From Antennarius striatus (taxonomy: Eukaryota > Chordata > Actinopteri > Lophiiformes > Antennariidae): DNA of 64,000 bases. This document shows, piece by piece, positions 1 to 18,103 of this stretch. The notes under the pieces are model-generated. The model did no database searches. It was not told where the DNA came from and saw only the letters and a list, made by a program, of their open reading frames with translations. Within the stretch, counting starts at the first letter, position 1. Each line of letters starts with the position of its first letter. The stretch is from positions 11,288,501 through 11,352,500 of the forward strand of contig NC_090784.1 of NCBI RefSeq assembly GCF_040054535.1, in the 5' to 3' direction. Both the position numbers and the translations under genes were made by a program.

Positions 1-691
1 TTGACAGGCCGGACATGTGTGTATACACTAAGACACGCACAGGGGAAATGTCCCTCCCTTGTCTGTTTTGCTCTGGACAGTGTCATGATGGGTAAAAACC
101 TGGCCAGAAAACTAATCAGGAAAAGACATTCCTGGGACAATACTGGTTTAAATTAGTGGGGAGCTTGAGACTATGTTGATGAAAATAGCAGAGTTTAGGC
201 CAAAGCATTGAAAAATAATTATAATGGTAGTATAAAAATTATTAATTAATTGTCTCGTGTTTTTTTAGCATAGATGCTGTATGGCATCATCGGTGCAGTG
301 ACTAATAGAGCATGTCCCTCCTACTGCAGCTGTTTCTGAAAAAATGGTTCCCCGTAGTGATTTTTAGTGTGTACTTTTAAAATGTCATGTAGCCTAGATC
401 TCTGGGGCTTACATATGTCCTGTAAGAGAAGTATACCAGTCCAAAGTACTGAAAAGACACACAAGACACGGAGAGAAACAGTGTCCCTCTGTACTGTAGC
501 GTACCACATTATGATGCATGGTTTAAATACATCACTGTTATTTCCTTCTAATGCAGCCTTTTGCTTGGGAAAGCAAAACAGACATTATATTGACACTTTG
601 TTTGCATTAGAGTGTTTAATTTTTTTGTTTGTGTATCACAAAAGAAAACATCCGTAGTGTAAGTAACAATTGTTTAGCATAAACAAGATGG
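1..691. other. Non-coding, AT-rich, no gene seen
   Basis: No exon with matching splice sites or a recognisable protein family is seen on either strand. Open frames here are short and low in complexity. It is probably intronic to the ADAMTS gene further right, whose earlier exons lie outside this window. Confidence 0.5.
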
Positions 692-1053
692 AATTGCTAA
701 AGTCAGTCAGTCAGTCATCTTCAGATTATCACCGCTAAATCCACCGCAGCGGGTCACGGGGAGCCGGAGCCTAACTCGGCGGCATAGAGCGTGAGGCAGG
801 GTACACTCCGGGCACGACGCCAGTGCACCTCGAAGCCACACACAAAGACACACACACTCATTCCTACGGGCAATTTGGAACGGCCAATCAACCTGAAGCG
901 CATGCTTTTGGGGGTGGGAGGAAGCCGGAGAACCCACGCAGACACGGGGAGAGCATGCAAACTCTGCACAGAGCGAGACTCGAACCCAGATCCACCATGT
1001 TGTGAGGCAACAACGCTAACCACTGCACCACCGTGCCGCCCAATTGCTAAAGT
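692..1053 (-). mobile_element. tRNA-headed SINE with L2-like tail and intact target-site duplication
   Basis: Read on the minus strand, the element starts at about 1041 with a tRNA-like head. An A-box-like stretch (TGGTGCAGTGG) is followed by a B-box-like GGTTCGAGTCT. It runs through the common fish stretch that encodes 'GTTTGCATG..CTCCCCGTGTCTGCGTGGG' and ends near 704 in (GACT)n. The 12-bp sequence AATTGCTAAAGT flanks it on both sides, at 692-703 and 1042-1053. This is a perfect target-site duplication that fixes the insertion limits. The perfect duplication suggests a fairly recent insertion. It is a pseudo-tRNA head and not a tRNA gene. Related but degraded copies lie at 20880-20985, and a similar tail lies at 29755-29945. 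Confidence 0.85.
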
Positions 1054-1404
1054 GTATTCCGCAAATGTAATAAAGATAAAATTATTAATGTTAGCCTATG
1101 CTCCATAGAGTGGAGAACACTGCACAGATGTAGTGTTATTACAAATGCTGCATCTCCAATACAATTTAAGCCCACAAAATAGTGGAATAATTAGTATACT
1201 ACCTTTGAAGAATTGCGGTCTAAAGTTACTGATAGGGTACATGCCATTGTTTAGGGCAGAAGAAAACTACTTCATCGACCAAACATTTCATCTGTGGACT
1301 ATCTGTCTTTCTATATCCCCAGGCAAACTACTTAAACATGTGGAAAAATCCCAAGCTTGACATGCCCGCCATGCCTAGTTACAGTTGCTAAGCTATAACA
1401 GGCC

Positions 1405-1806
1405 AATCAATGGTGGCTCAGCGGTAGAGCAGATGTCTCGTAGACAGATCACCCCAGCCATCGGTGGATCGAATCCCGCTCCCACCAGGAGTGTGAGCTG
1501 ATGGTGGGAGGTGAGCCGACACCTCCCACCATCAGCTCACACTCCTCAGCAGTGGCTCACCTCCCAGCCACTGCCGAGGTGCCCTTGAGCAAGGTGCCGA
1601 CCCCCATACAAGCTGCTCAATTAGGGCGCTTTCCAGAAGCCGCTGCCCGTCACTCTGCCTCCTAATGTGTGTAGTTTGATGTGTATGTATTAACTGCATG
1701 CTTACAGGCCCCCTTGTGTGCTGTGTTCAGGGGTCCTGTATACTGTTAAAAATACTAACCTGAGTGACCATGTAGTTTCCCCTTGCAGGATCAATAAAGT
1801 ATTCTT
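1405..1806 (+). mobile_element. Second SINE type (tRNA-like head, AATAAAGTATTCTTC tail)
   Basis: A plus-strand A box (TGGCTCAGCGGTAGAGCA) and B-box-like GGATCGAATCCC mark a tRNA-like head at about 1412-1480. The body includes the GTGCCCTTGAGCAAGGTGCC stretch that recurs at 27340-27365. The 3' end reads GGATCAATAAAGTATTCTTC, the tail style shared by several fish LINE/SINE pairs. Inside it, 1489-1544 is a perfect inverted repeat. Target-site duplications were not found. Confidence 0.7.
1489..1544. repeat. Perfect 25-bp inverted repeat (hairpin) inside SINE
   Basis: The left arm 1489-1513 (GAGTGTGAGCTGATGGTGGG...) is matched exactly by the reverse complement at 1520-1544. The loop is six bases, AGCCGA (1514-1519). 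In RNA or single-stranded DNA this would be a very stable stem. It looks like a local inverted duplication of SINE body sequence. Confidence 0.9.
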
Positions 1807-2389
1807 CTTCCAGTCCTCCTTTTGAACTTCTCCAACCACCCACGCGATGCCTTAAATGCCTTAAACTTATTTTTGTTTTAATAACGATTGTAGTTGCATT
1901 TCGGCCATGTTCTTTGGCGAGATCAACCAAACGCATCACTTTTTCATACCTTTCCATTATCTCTTTCTATGTTTGTATGCACAAAAAACTCTTTTCTTCG
2001 TCTTTTCCCGTTTTCTCCGTCACTTCCTTGGGGTCCATAGTGAATTCTCAAAAAGTTATTATATTTGCGCAAAAATATCAGAACACCTCACTGGTCGAGT
2101 GCTGAATGCCAAAGACACTACATAAGCACCTATCTAGCTCCACACAGAGGTGGAGTGGCATCCCTCTTAGCCAATGGGATGCCAGGAAGATAGGTAATAG
2201 GTAGAGCAGCTATGAGAATGTTGCGTTCAGGAACCTGTGGGAGATTCGACTATCAGCCGATACTGTGTTTTTACATTACGTAAATTTCTTTCGTAAGAAG
2301 AGGCAATATTTTCCTGCTGAGAAATTCCGTAAGTAGAAAATTTCGTAAGTAGAGACATTCGTAAGTAGAGGTATCACTGTAATATAGAA
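1807..2389. other. Non-coding spacer between elements
   Basis: Nothing coding is recognised. The stretch at 2270-2385 has short direct repeats of 'TTTCGTAAGTAGA', an imperfect tandem array of about 16-20 bp units. The rest is unassigned. Confidence 0.4.
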
Positions 2390-3045
2390 TCATATACAGC
2401 ACACCTCACCACTGTCTTACAGTCCTCATACTTGTCCTGCACCGCTCTAACATACTTCTCTGCCACTGCAGACTTCCTCACACAATACCACAGTTTCTCT
2501 CTGGGCAACCTGTCATAAGCTTTCTCCAGATCTACAAAAACACAATGCGGCTCCCTCTGGCCTTCTCTGCACTACTCTATCAACATCCTCAAAGCAAGTA
2601 TTGCATCTGTAGTACAGTACTCTTTTTTGGCATGAAACCATACTGCTGCTCACAAGGGCAGAAGTGAGCATTTGAGGAAAAGACAGGAGACAGAGCTGGA
2701 GGTAGCAGAGATGAAGATGCTGGGGTTCTCTTTGAGAGTGACCAGGATGGATAGGATCAGAAATGAGTACATCAGAGGGACATCACGTTAGAGGTTTTGC
2801 AGATAAAGTCAGAGAGGCCAGACTGAGATGGTTTGGACATGTTCAGAGGAGAAATAGAGAATATATTGGTAGAAGGATGCTGAGTTTTGAACTGCCAGGC
2901 AGGAGGCCTAGAGGAAGACCAAAGAGGAGGTTTATGGATGTAGTGAAAGAGGACATGGAGGTAGTTGGTGTGAGAGAAGAGGATGCAGAAGACAAGGTTA
3001 GATGGAGGCAACTGATTCGTTATGGCGACCCCTGAAGGGAAAAGC
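2390..3045. mobile_element. LINE fragment with inverted 5' half (twin-priming structure)
   Basis: From 2390 to about 2635 the minus strand encodes reverse-transcriptase sequence, including the motif VFVDLEKAYDRLPRE, with at least one stop codon. From about 2650 the plus strand encodes the C-terminal end of the same sort of polyprotein: RWFGHVQRR..., then GRPRGRPKRRFMDVVKEDM (2763-3035), ending GDP-stop. A GAAGAAGAAGG tail follows at 3053. The RT portion therefore lies inverted and head-to-head with the 3' portion. This arrangement is typical of twin priming during LINE insertion. It is dead: truncated, with in-frame stops. The clade (RTE/Rex-like) is not certain. Confidence 0.7.
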
Positions 3046-3075
3046 CAAAAGGAGAAGAAGAAGGAGAAGGAGAAG

Positions 3076-4060
3076 ATTTTTTTTTTGGAAGAAACACTTT
3101 AATCACATTCAAACATTTTACAATTTTACATTAGATGAAAGTACTAAAAGTGCTTCAAAAACACTAAAAACCAATAAATAAAATTAAATACAATTTAAAA
3201 ATTAGTGCATTATATCAGGAAGTTTGCAAAAGTGAGTTGATCCTCAACTAAAGTGCATAGGACATTTTTGTGACACCAGATGTTCCTAAAGTTATTTAGG
3301 TCTTTTGTCATTTTATAAAAACCAAATTCTAGTTTTAAGCGACAGCTGATGTTGCAGCAAAAAACAGTAGCTGCTTCTTGAACAGTATTGTTTTCAATTC
3401 TCCTCTTCCTGGTCACGTAAATTGCGAGTTTTGCCTCTCCAGAGATAAAATTTAAAAGCTGCCACTTTCTTTGATTCGATTTATTGTACACAGCACCGTA
3501 GATGAATTTCCTGATACTAAAATCTTCACTGAACAGATTAAAAACATTCGTTAGAAGAGTGAAGAGCACTGCAAGTCTCCCACACTCACTGAAAGCATGA
3601 AAGACTGTCTCACGAAGGGGACAGAAGGGACACTGGCTGGACACAGCAGGGATAAAAGCATTGGAACCGATGGCACCATGTAAAATTCTCCACTGGAGGT
3701 CGGCTGTTTTTTTCTTGAGGAAGAAGAAGAATATAGGATCATATAGAACGTAGAAGATACTGAATAATCCCCAAAAGCTTATTTTCAGCAGATGATTATC
3801 AAATAAAGCAATGCAGTTACAGTCGTCTCTCAAGGAATAACAAGAGCTCCCTTAGGGAGACTTTTGACAGCTGCTGCTGAGGCATCAATTCCTCTGTGTC
3901 TCTATTCTGAGTATTCCCATGCACACTCTTAGCAATGGTCTGAAATATCAGCCAAATTCTTGAAAATGAAGTGGACACTGCTGACATGTTGTCCTTTGAT
4001 TTACGAGCAGAAAGGGGTTTCACTACGGCACTGACCTCATCTCGTCAGAGTTGCCTAGAA
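3076..4060 (-). mobile_element. L1/Tx1-like LINE ORF2 3' end, decayed
   Basis: The minus-strand open frame at 3210-3833 (207 aa) encodes the post-RT region of a fish L1/Tx1-type ORF2. Typical landmarks are LQWRILHGAIGSNAF, a zinc-knuckle-like CPFCPLRE...FHAFSEC, and FRNIWCHKNVLC. The element ends in a poly-A tract, seen as poly-T at 3076-3087 on the plus strand, abutting the preceding LINE's tail. It has apparently inserted into or beside the older element. The upstream frame (3817-4023) is poorly preserved. Family assignment rests on remembered protein patterns. Confidence 0.65.
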
Positions 4061-6452
<2,392 letters not shown>

Positions 6453-6610
6453 GTGGAGATGCAGAGAGAGAGAGCACAGAGAAACACCAGTTTGGTTGTG
6501 GCCAGACATCCACTGCACAGCATGTGTGTTTTTAAGTTCAGCTTCAAACATAACCTCACTGTCCTGAGTACTTCGGCATGTCGTCTCTCTCTCTCTTCAC
6601 ACAAACACAC

Positions 6611-10430
<3,820 letters not shown>

Positions 10431-12726
10431 CTGGTCTGTAGGAGAGTGGGGGGTGTGCAGTCGAAGCTGTGGAGGAGGGGAGCAAACCCGGAAGGCCCGC
10501 TGCGTCCAGAGAAGCAGTCAGACTAATCTAGATGACCTGGATGATTCCCGCTGCACCCAGCCCACCCCAGCCAGGAGGCAAGCCTGTAACACACACAGCT
10601 GTCCAGCCGTCTGGACTGCTGGTCTGTGGTCACAGGTAAGCATGTGTGAAATTGATCTACGGCTGTCATTTAGACATGAGAGCTTTCTTTGTGCTTGCAA
10701 GTCACTAGATGCACACTGCTGAAGTAGTTATCCACAGCAGGAAAAAAAACACTTCAAAGTTGCACAATCATCCATTCAGCCTGGAGAGCTTCACACACTG
10801 TGTTGTGAAGTGAACCCTAGCATTGATGGCTTCACCACATTTTATGATCTCAGTCTCTTTAAACTGCTAATGTCCTCAATGAGACCTCCCTAGTTTAGTT
10901 CTCTGTCCAAACCCAATGCACATTGATTTTTTCCCCTGTTTTTAAGTGCCATTTTACTCCAAATACCCCAAACTATCTGCCACAATCAGTGTCCGGTTTA
11001 CCTCCTCAGTGCTACTGCACATGGTAGAAGTGTTACGGTTCCCTAAAGAAATGGAACCCAGTCAAGATTTTATATTTACGTTGTGCCATAGCATAAATGC
11101 ATAGGATTAAAGTGAATTGTGGGAGGAAGTTTTAGACCTCAAAGGAATTATTAAGAATGTAGAGCAAAAAAAAGTTACTGTGGAGTACGTGGATACATGT
11201 TAGCCATGTTGAAATGATTTCTGTTTATAGCTGGCTCAGATCTTTAGGCAGGGACATTTTTTGCCAAAGTCACTTAATAGCTATGCTATGCAAAATCTTG
11301 GATTCATTCACACAAATTCCTACAGTTAGAAGTAAGACATTCAGCTAGATGTGAGAAACAATTTATCCAATATTCATGAACAATTGTTCCTGTTGTTGCA
11401 TCACAATCAGATGATTAAGACATGGACTAAAGCTTTATTATTAATTTGGCAGTGCTCCCGTAAGTGTGGTAACGGCGTGAGGAAACGGACAGTGCTGTGT
11501 ACGAACACCAACCCTGGTGTCCAGACACATACGTTGTCAGACAGTTTGTGTGCAAGACTGCCAAAACCCACCAGTCAAGAATCCTGTTTCATCAAACGCT
11601 GCCCAAAACAACGGAAAGTTCAGTGGTTTGTTTCTACATGGCAAGAGGTAATTAAAAAACAGCTACATATCCTATTAAAGCATTGAAATTATAATTTAAC
11701 TCATATAAGTGACTCTCTCTGTCTTTTTCTGTGTGTGTGTCTCTCTCTCTCTTTCTCTCATTCACTCATTCTCTGTCACGCTCTCTGTTCTCTGTCCTCA
11801 ATTTCTTTGATTGTTCAGTGTTCAGTGACATGCGGGCTTGGTCATCAGGCACGCTTCATCAAGTGTGCAGAGAAGGTGTGTTCAGTCATATTCTGTATAA
11901 TACTGATTCCAAGTCATTAACTGAATAATTTTACATCTTCGTTTATTACTATGACACGTGCTGTGATGTGTTTTTGATTTCCATAATACAGGACACTGCA
12001 GGAAAATACAGAGAACTTGCTGCCAAGAAATGTCACCACATTCCCAAGCCCATAGCAGAGCTCCAGAGGCCCTGCATCCAAACTGAGTGCCCCATCCGCA
12101 CCACGCCTCCTGTCCACCGGTGGAGCACATATTATCACTCCTATCCACCTCAACTCCTCCCTCAGCCACCGCCTCAAGCAGAATGGCAATCATCCCCTTG
12201 GTCTCAGGTATGTTAATTTGTACAAGGATCATATTGCTGGATTCAGGCAATGCTATTATGCATATGTTTCAAGGCATTCATGTAATCTACAGTGCACAGT
12301 GACGTGTGGAGGGGGAGTGCAGGTCAGGACAGTTAAATGTCTGGAACAGGGAAAAATCTCTTATGGCTGTGCCCTCCACCTTAAACCCTCAATGTCCCAG
12401 GCCTGCAACACCAACTTCTGCCCTCAACCTGAGAAGAAAGGTACATAACTATCTAGCAAAATTTTGTATTGTTTTCACACTGGTTAAAAGTAGAACAGTG
12501 CTTTTGTCCTGTAATCTAAAGAGAGATACTGAATCTTTAAATATGCTTTTACAATGGAAAAGCAATTTATTTTACTTTAATTTCACCTATTGCATATTTT
12601 GTCTCTTCAGACAGTGCCTGCAAGGACTACTTCAACTGGTGCTACCTGGTGCCCCAACATGGAGTCTGCAATCACAAATTCTATGGAAAGCAGTGCTGCC
12701 ATTCTTGTTCTAATTCAAACCTATAA
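10431..12726 (+). CDS. ADAMTS16/18-type metalloprotease, C-terminal exons (5'-partial)
   Basis: Six exons encode the ancillary C-terminal region of a secreted zinc metalloprotease that acts on extracellular matrix: 10431-10635, 11453-11647, 11819-11875, 11992-12207, 12293-12440 and 12611-12726 (stop TAA). All splice phases agree. Thrombospondin type 1 repeats are shown by VGEWGVCSRSCGGGEQTR, WSQ|CSRKCGNGVRKR, CSVTCGLGHQ and CTVTCGGGVQVRTVKC, with junctions falling at the W-x-x-C boundaries usual in ADAMTS genes. The last exon encodes a PLAC domain with CKDYFNWCYLVPQHGVC and FYGKQCC, which puts the protein in the ADAMTS16/18 pair. I could not separate these two. Linkage to clptm1l, which I recall shares 5p15.3 with ADAMTS16 in human, slightly favours 16. 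Signal peptide, propeptide, catalytic and first TSP exons are not in the window, so the preceding intron exceeds 10.4 kb. Poly-A signals lie at 13345 and 13640. Confidence 0.9.
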
Positions 12727-13344
12727 TCACAGAGTGATTAGTCTGAGTAGTTAAATATGCAAAAGACAATATTTTAAATCAGTGCAAAGACAATGTTTTT
12801 GTTTAAGTGTGTGGCAAGCACTGAAAAAAATGACATTTCAATGAAGTGCAAGAAAGTTGCAGTGCCCTTTCTTCTCCCTGCGATGCCGGACATCTGGATA
12901 CAAGGATTTGATGCTGACACTACTACACAGGACTGTCGTCGGGATGGTGCAAAATTTGAGAAAGTGTTCAAACGGCAATCTTGTTTTAAGCAAATAGGAC
13001 TTGTAACTGAACTGATTTGTACCCTGGACGCCCTACATCTTCCTGCCAACCAAAGGTCAATGATGATGGCAGGACAACAGAGAAAAAATAGTTTACAAGG
13101 TTTCAAGTGTTACCATAGTATCACATGTATTGCGCTCTTGTCTGCACTACAATTTTTGATCAATAGGAATTCTTGTGCCTGAAATGAAAAGGGATAATTT
13201 AAAGAAACAAATGAAAAAATCATAAATACTTGATTAAAAAAAAAAACAGGCTGGGTCTAATCAAAAAAGGGCTTCCTTAATGGCTGGACGATATCAGGAA
13301 GTTGTTGTTTTTTCTGTAATGAAAATGAAAAAAGGAAAATCAAA

Positions 13345-13350
13345 AATAAA
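13345..13350 (+). terminator. Candidate poly-A signal AATAAA for ADAMTS gene
   Basis: Canonical AATAAA about 620 bp after the ADAMTS stop codon. A second candidate, ATTAAA, lies at 13640-13645. Which one is used cannot be decided from sequence. Confidence 0.4.
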
Positions 13351-13650
13351 TGCATCATGTATGAGAACTGTTTTGTGATGCATGAAAGCTGTCTGAACTG
13401 ACTTTTGTACTCAGTGGTGCTATATCTTTTGTCAAAAAATTAATGTGAAATACTCAAGTTTCAGGAAAAAAACAAAGGAATTGTTTGACCCATGTACAGT
13501 ATTGTTTGTTTTATTTATTGGCTTTTCAATGCAGGAAGACTATAAATATGTCCTTTTCTTACCCTACCCTAGACCTATTACCCTTATGTTTTGTATTATA
13601 TTTCACCAGACTTCATGCTGACAAATTGCACCTTTTTTTATTAAAATAAT

Positions 13651-14680
13651 TTCTTTTAGTAAAAAAAAATATCTCTCACTAAAATCCCAAATCAGCAGCT
13701 TTTTTTTATCAATGAGCATCAACAACAATGGAAGCAAAACAACAAAAAACTTATTGAGGAGTTGCTGCCCCTTATTTTACATTGTCCAATATTGTTGCAC
13801 AAGTAATGTATTGTATGCATTGATATGGCACAAAAATGCATTACATGTTGGTTATGGTTGAAAAGCAGTGACAAATGATGACTAAATGCTATTTCAAGGT
13901 GATTTTCCCAGTGTAAACAAATGTGTAGCATTTCAGCATGTCATCATATCAGCAGCGGCCCGAGTCCTTATTTCATACACTGGTTAGTTACAGTGATTTG
14001 GATTTCCATTTTGATTAAACCTATCCCAATTGACCTTAAGATCACCAGACACCAACATGTGCTTTGATTCAAAAGGAAGCTAACTTCTTTTTTTATCACT
14101 GTTAAAAAAAGTACTGATGATCAACTATTAACCAACATTGTGTTCCCACACAGGTGTTTGATATACTGTATTCAATAATACAATTCTGAGATTTGCTGAT
14201 ATTGAACATTAAATAAAACATGACCCTAATTTGCATGTAATATGTGTATGTATTTTTAAATAATAAAAGTGCTAAAATTCCTCTGTGTGTGGGTGGTGGT
14301 AGAAACAAGCCACCCTGCACTGTCATCTCAAACTTTATTGTTTTGTGAAGTCATAAAACAAGTAGTGAGAGTACTGTACTATACAGTACCGTCCCACCAC
14401 ATATCTGTATTTAGAATCTGCACTGTTGTGTTGGAAGTTGCTTGAAACAACTGGACACATTCACAAGTAGTCAAGGAGAAGGATGTCAAAAACACGCAGC
14501 ACAACACACCGGATGTTTGGATTTGAATTCTCTCGTTCTTAGTGTGATAGTGTTAACTAGCCCCCATATGTGATAGAAAGATATAATATAAGTAAACCAT
14601 GATTAAATCATAGTTAACTTACTTACATCCCCACACATATATATGTGTGGGGATATAGGTGGGGAGATATATATATCTAT
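13651..14680. other. Non-coding spacer after ADAMTS gene
   Basis: AT-rich and without supported features. It leads into the compound microsatellite that follows. Confidence 0.4.
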
Positions 14681-14962
<282 letters not shown>

Positions 14963-16490
14963 TGTGCAATTCAATGACCAAGACAAAATGTGGTAGTTTA
15001 AAAAAAACACTGGTGATACGTCAGCATATTATAGCATGATGAAACAAAAGAAAATTGATATGATGATTTTGTGTCTAATAAATATCACTTTAATTTCATT
15101 CTAAGATGTACAATGGTGTAGCACATAATCTGGCACTCCAGTTAATAGTACTGTAATGTCAATGGAGTATTAACATTTCAACACCTATGACATATTGTGT
15201 CTGGGCTTTGCTTTTGAGTCATTTCTGAACAAGTCATTGAGACACATCCTTCTAACAAAATCCCCATTGTCATGATCCCCAATTCTCAGTCTTAAGGCCT
15301 GAGGAGAGAGAGCAAGGGAGGAAGAGTGTGACATTGAAGAAGAGTGTGAGAAGACAGGGAAAAATTAAGTAGAAGGAAAATGGGAGGAGGAAGGGAATCT
15401 TTGTATTTGATCCTGTCATGGAAAAATGCTGTGAGAAAGACTGTGAGTGAGCCAGAGGGAGAGGTAGGAACGGGGAGAAAAGGGGATTTCCTCCAAGTCA
15501 ACCATCATCTCTAAGGTTGATTTATAGTCGGTCAGCTGTGGGCACGGTGTTAATCTGTCTGTGTGCCTTTGTGTGCAAGGACATTTTACTACTGAATAAA
15601 TGTTGGCCAGGGTAGCAGCATGTTTGTTCTATGTAAATGTATTCAACCTATACTTATTGCTGTAGATGTGAAGGAAGAAGTGACATTGCCCAAAAACTGG
15701 CTTAAGCCACTCTGCTTACATTAGACAGGAAATGAGTTTCCACCTCACTGTGTATACTTTGCTACAGCTGTTTCATAAATAAACAAGGAGAGGAGAAAAG
15801 CCAACCACATAAGAACAGGATTTAGAAAATGAAGCACTTTTGTTTATACACAGAAGATCAATAGACAAAGGTTACCTGTAGTTACCAAAAATAATGTAGA
15901 TACATACCTTAAGTGTTGCTTAGCCCATGTGCGACAACATAAAAGATTATCTGTCAGGGAGAGACAGGAAGAGAGAAAGCTTGCACATTACCACATCTGT
16001 TTGGAGAGAACTGACTCTTTAGCCCTGAGGCTACACTAAGATAGCTCATCTGAAGTTACGGGGATATTATCTTTCCGTCAGGATGCACCAACAGGAATAT
16101 TCCTGCACCTTTAGTTATTGTCTCACAACTATTAGAATCACCAGGTTGTAGACAACCTCCTGTCAATGTATTTTAACAAGACATGAATCACTGTTGATTT
16201 TGCAGAAGGACTTTGACTTTCGCAATCTAAATGATTGTACAGTATATCAAATATTGTATTTGAAAGACAATTCACTGTCTGATTAATGTCCTTGTCTGGA
16301 TAAAAACTATGTATCCCAATTTTGTAAGGCGTTACCTTTCCTGTGCAAAGCACTTTTACCCTTCCACACGTGACTTTTTGCGCTACATACAAAATAAAAT
16401 GAAACTGAGCTCAAGACATTTCTTTTACAGCGAAGGCAAATTTAGATATTAGAGAATCATTGCATCTAGACATACAAGATAAGTTCAAAT
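14963..16490. other. Non-coding stretch, nothing recognised
   Basis: No exon, RNA gene or clear repeat family identified on either strand. The 15300-15500 part is purine-rich (GA-biased). Confidence 0.4.
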
Positions 16491-16493
16491 CAG

Positions 16494-17500
16494 TGGCGGG
16501 CCGTGCATTTCACACCTAGGCCTTCAGTGATGCTTTCCGTAGTCAAACATGCATAAATACATCCCATAATACTGTGAGTGGCTCCCACCGCTGCCACCAA
16601 TGTAGCGTGCAGGACGTTTAGAACTTCTCTCAAATGGGACCAAAAACCGACGTCAGCCCCACTCCTTTTTATTGTCACTGGCACAGAAGAATCCCGGGGT
16701 CACACCTTTTATAGACGTCACACAACTACGTAACAGAACAAAACCGACTGAAATGACCATCATTTATGGCACCGCAGCTAGAGAAACAAAATACACACAT
16801 ACACTAACACAATACTAGATGTTGCATCACCTCTATCATCTATAAAACAGGCTATTTTCCAGCAGGGACACAAGTCTCTTTGTGCATTTCAACTACAATC
16901 ACACAGCTGCACAAGTGCACCACATCATTTACACACATTGCAGAAGAGTACATCTGTCATTTTATTTCATTATAATTTGTCAGTCAGTCAGTCATCTTCA
17001 TATTACCACCTCTAATTAATTTGATATAAATTAAATAAAATTACAAGAACATTAAATATGAAAACTTAGATAAATGAATTGGTTATTTAAACACAAAATC
17101 CACTCTTCTTTCATTCCTCAAGAACACTCCGTTAGCTAGTTCAGGTTAATTAGTTCAGGTTAGCTTGAACAGGTTAGCTAGAACAGGTTGGCTAGTTCAG
17201 GTTAGCTAGTTCAGGTTAGCTAGAACAGATTTGCTAGTTTAGGTCATTTTGAATAGGTTATCTAGAACAGGTTAGCTAGTTCAATTAGCTAGAACAGGCT
17301 AGCTAGAACAGGTTAGCAAGAACAGGTTAGCTCCTTCAGGGATCGGATCCTCTTCTGACTAGAGCTTCTCTTCAAATGTGCGTCTGCATGGCGCGAGCCT
17401 TCTCAGAGTGAGTATCCAATCACAGGACACATACATGTCAGGTGAACATGAAAGCCAGCTAGAAGGCCTTAGTGTCGCCAACTCGTGATTTGACTGGCTA
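16494..17500. mobile_element. Putative non-autonomous DNA-transposon remnant
   Basis: The left edge begins CAGTGGCGGGCCGTGCATTT, a start of the kind seen at terminal inverted repeats of fish DNA elements. A weak, partial reverse-complement match (AAGGCCT...GTGTCGCC) occurs near 17465. There is no transposase frame. The internal part contains the 14-bp minisatellite at 17131-17335. Limits are approximate. Confidence 0.35.
17131..17335. repeat. 14-bp minisatellite, GGTTAGCTAGTTCA / GGTTAGCTAGAACA
   Basis: About 14 imperfect units alternate between two versions that differ in the TTC/GAA core. Some units are shortened or mutated. Confidence 0.85.
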
Positions 17501-18023
17501 TCTCATCCATCTATTAACTATATGTTACCATTCAGTCAGTCAGTGACGTGCGGTCAGGGGAGGCAGGTGAGGCAAAAAAATGAAAAATGGAAGAAATAAA
17601 TTAAATGGTTATATTTATCCAATGATGAGTATTATAAAGTTATTTTATATCCAACATCACCAATTTTGGGTTATTTTTACTCGAAATTGCTGAATTTTCA
17701 CATTTAATGCTGAAATACTGAGAAGCGACCTGCAGTGAGGCACCAGCCAGCCAAGCCTCACCATGGATTGCGCAATGGTTCGATTAGCTGTGCTGGTTTG
17801 CTGCACAGTGAGATAGTAATGCTATCCCTCTATATGTCGCTATTAAAATGTTCAAACACGTTTGCTCTATGAACTAAATTTCCATAATTTAGCTAATGTA
17901 TATAATGTACAGTGTTTTTTGTCAACAACTGCATGACTGTAACTTCTCTCTTGAGTTGAGCGATTCTGAAACTGGATTCAGTCAAGGAGTCTTCTTCCTC
18001 GGCCGTAGAAGAAGTGACAGCAA

Positions 18024-18103
<80 letters not shown>
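18024..18103. repeat. (GTTA)n tract at the 3' end of the LINE
   Basis: About 20 tetranucleotide units lie directly after the LINE's 3' end, reading (AACT/CTAA)n on the LINE's own strand. It is probably the element's simple-repeat tail, later expanded. Confidence 0.9.

Noticed and set aside
954-1041. A tRNA gene suggested by A and B boxes
   Set aside because: The head belongs to a SINE with target-site duplications; no full cloverleaf can be drawn and the body is retroelement sequence. The same applies to 1405-1480 and 63890-63945.
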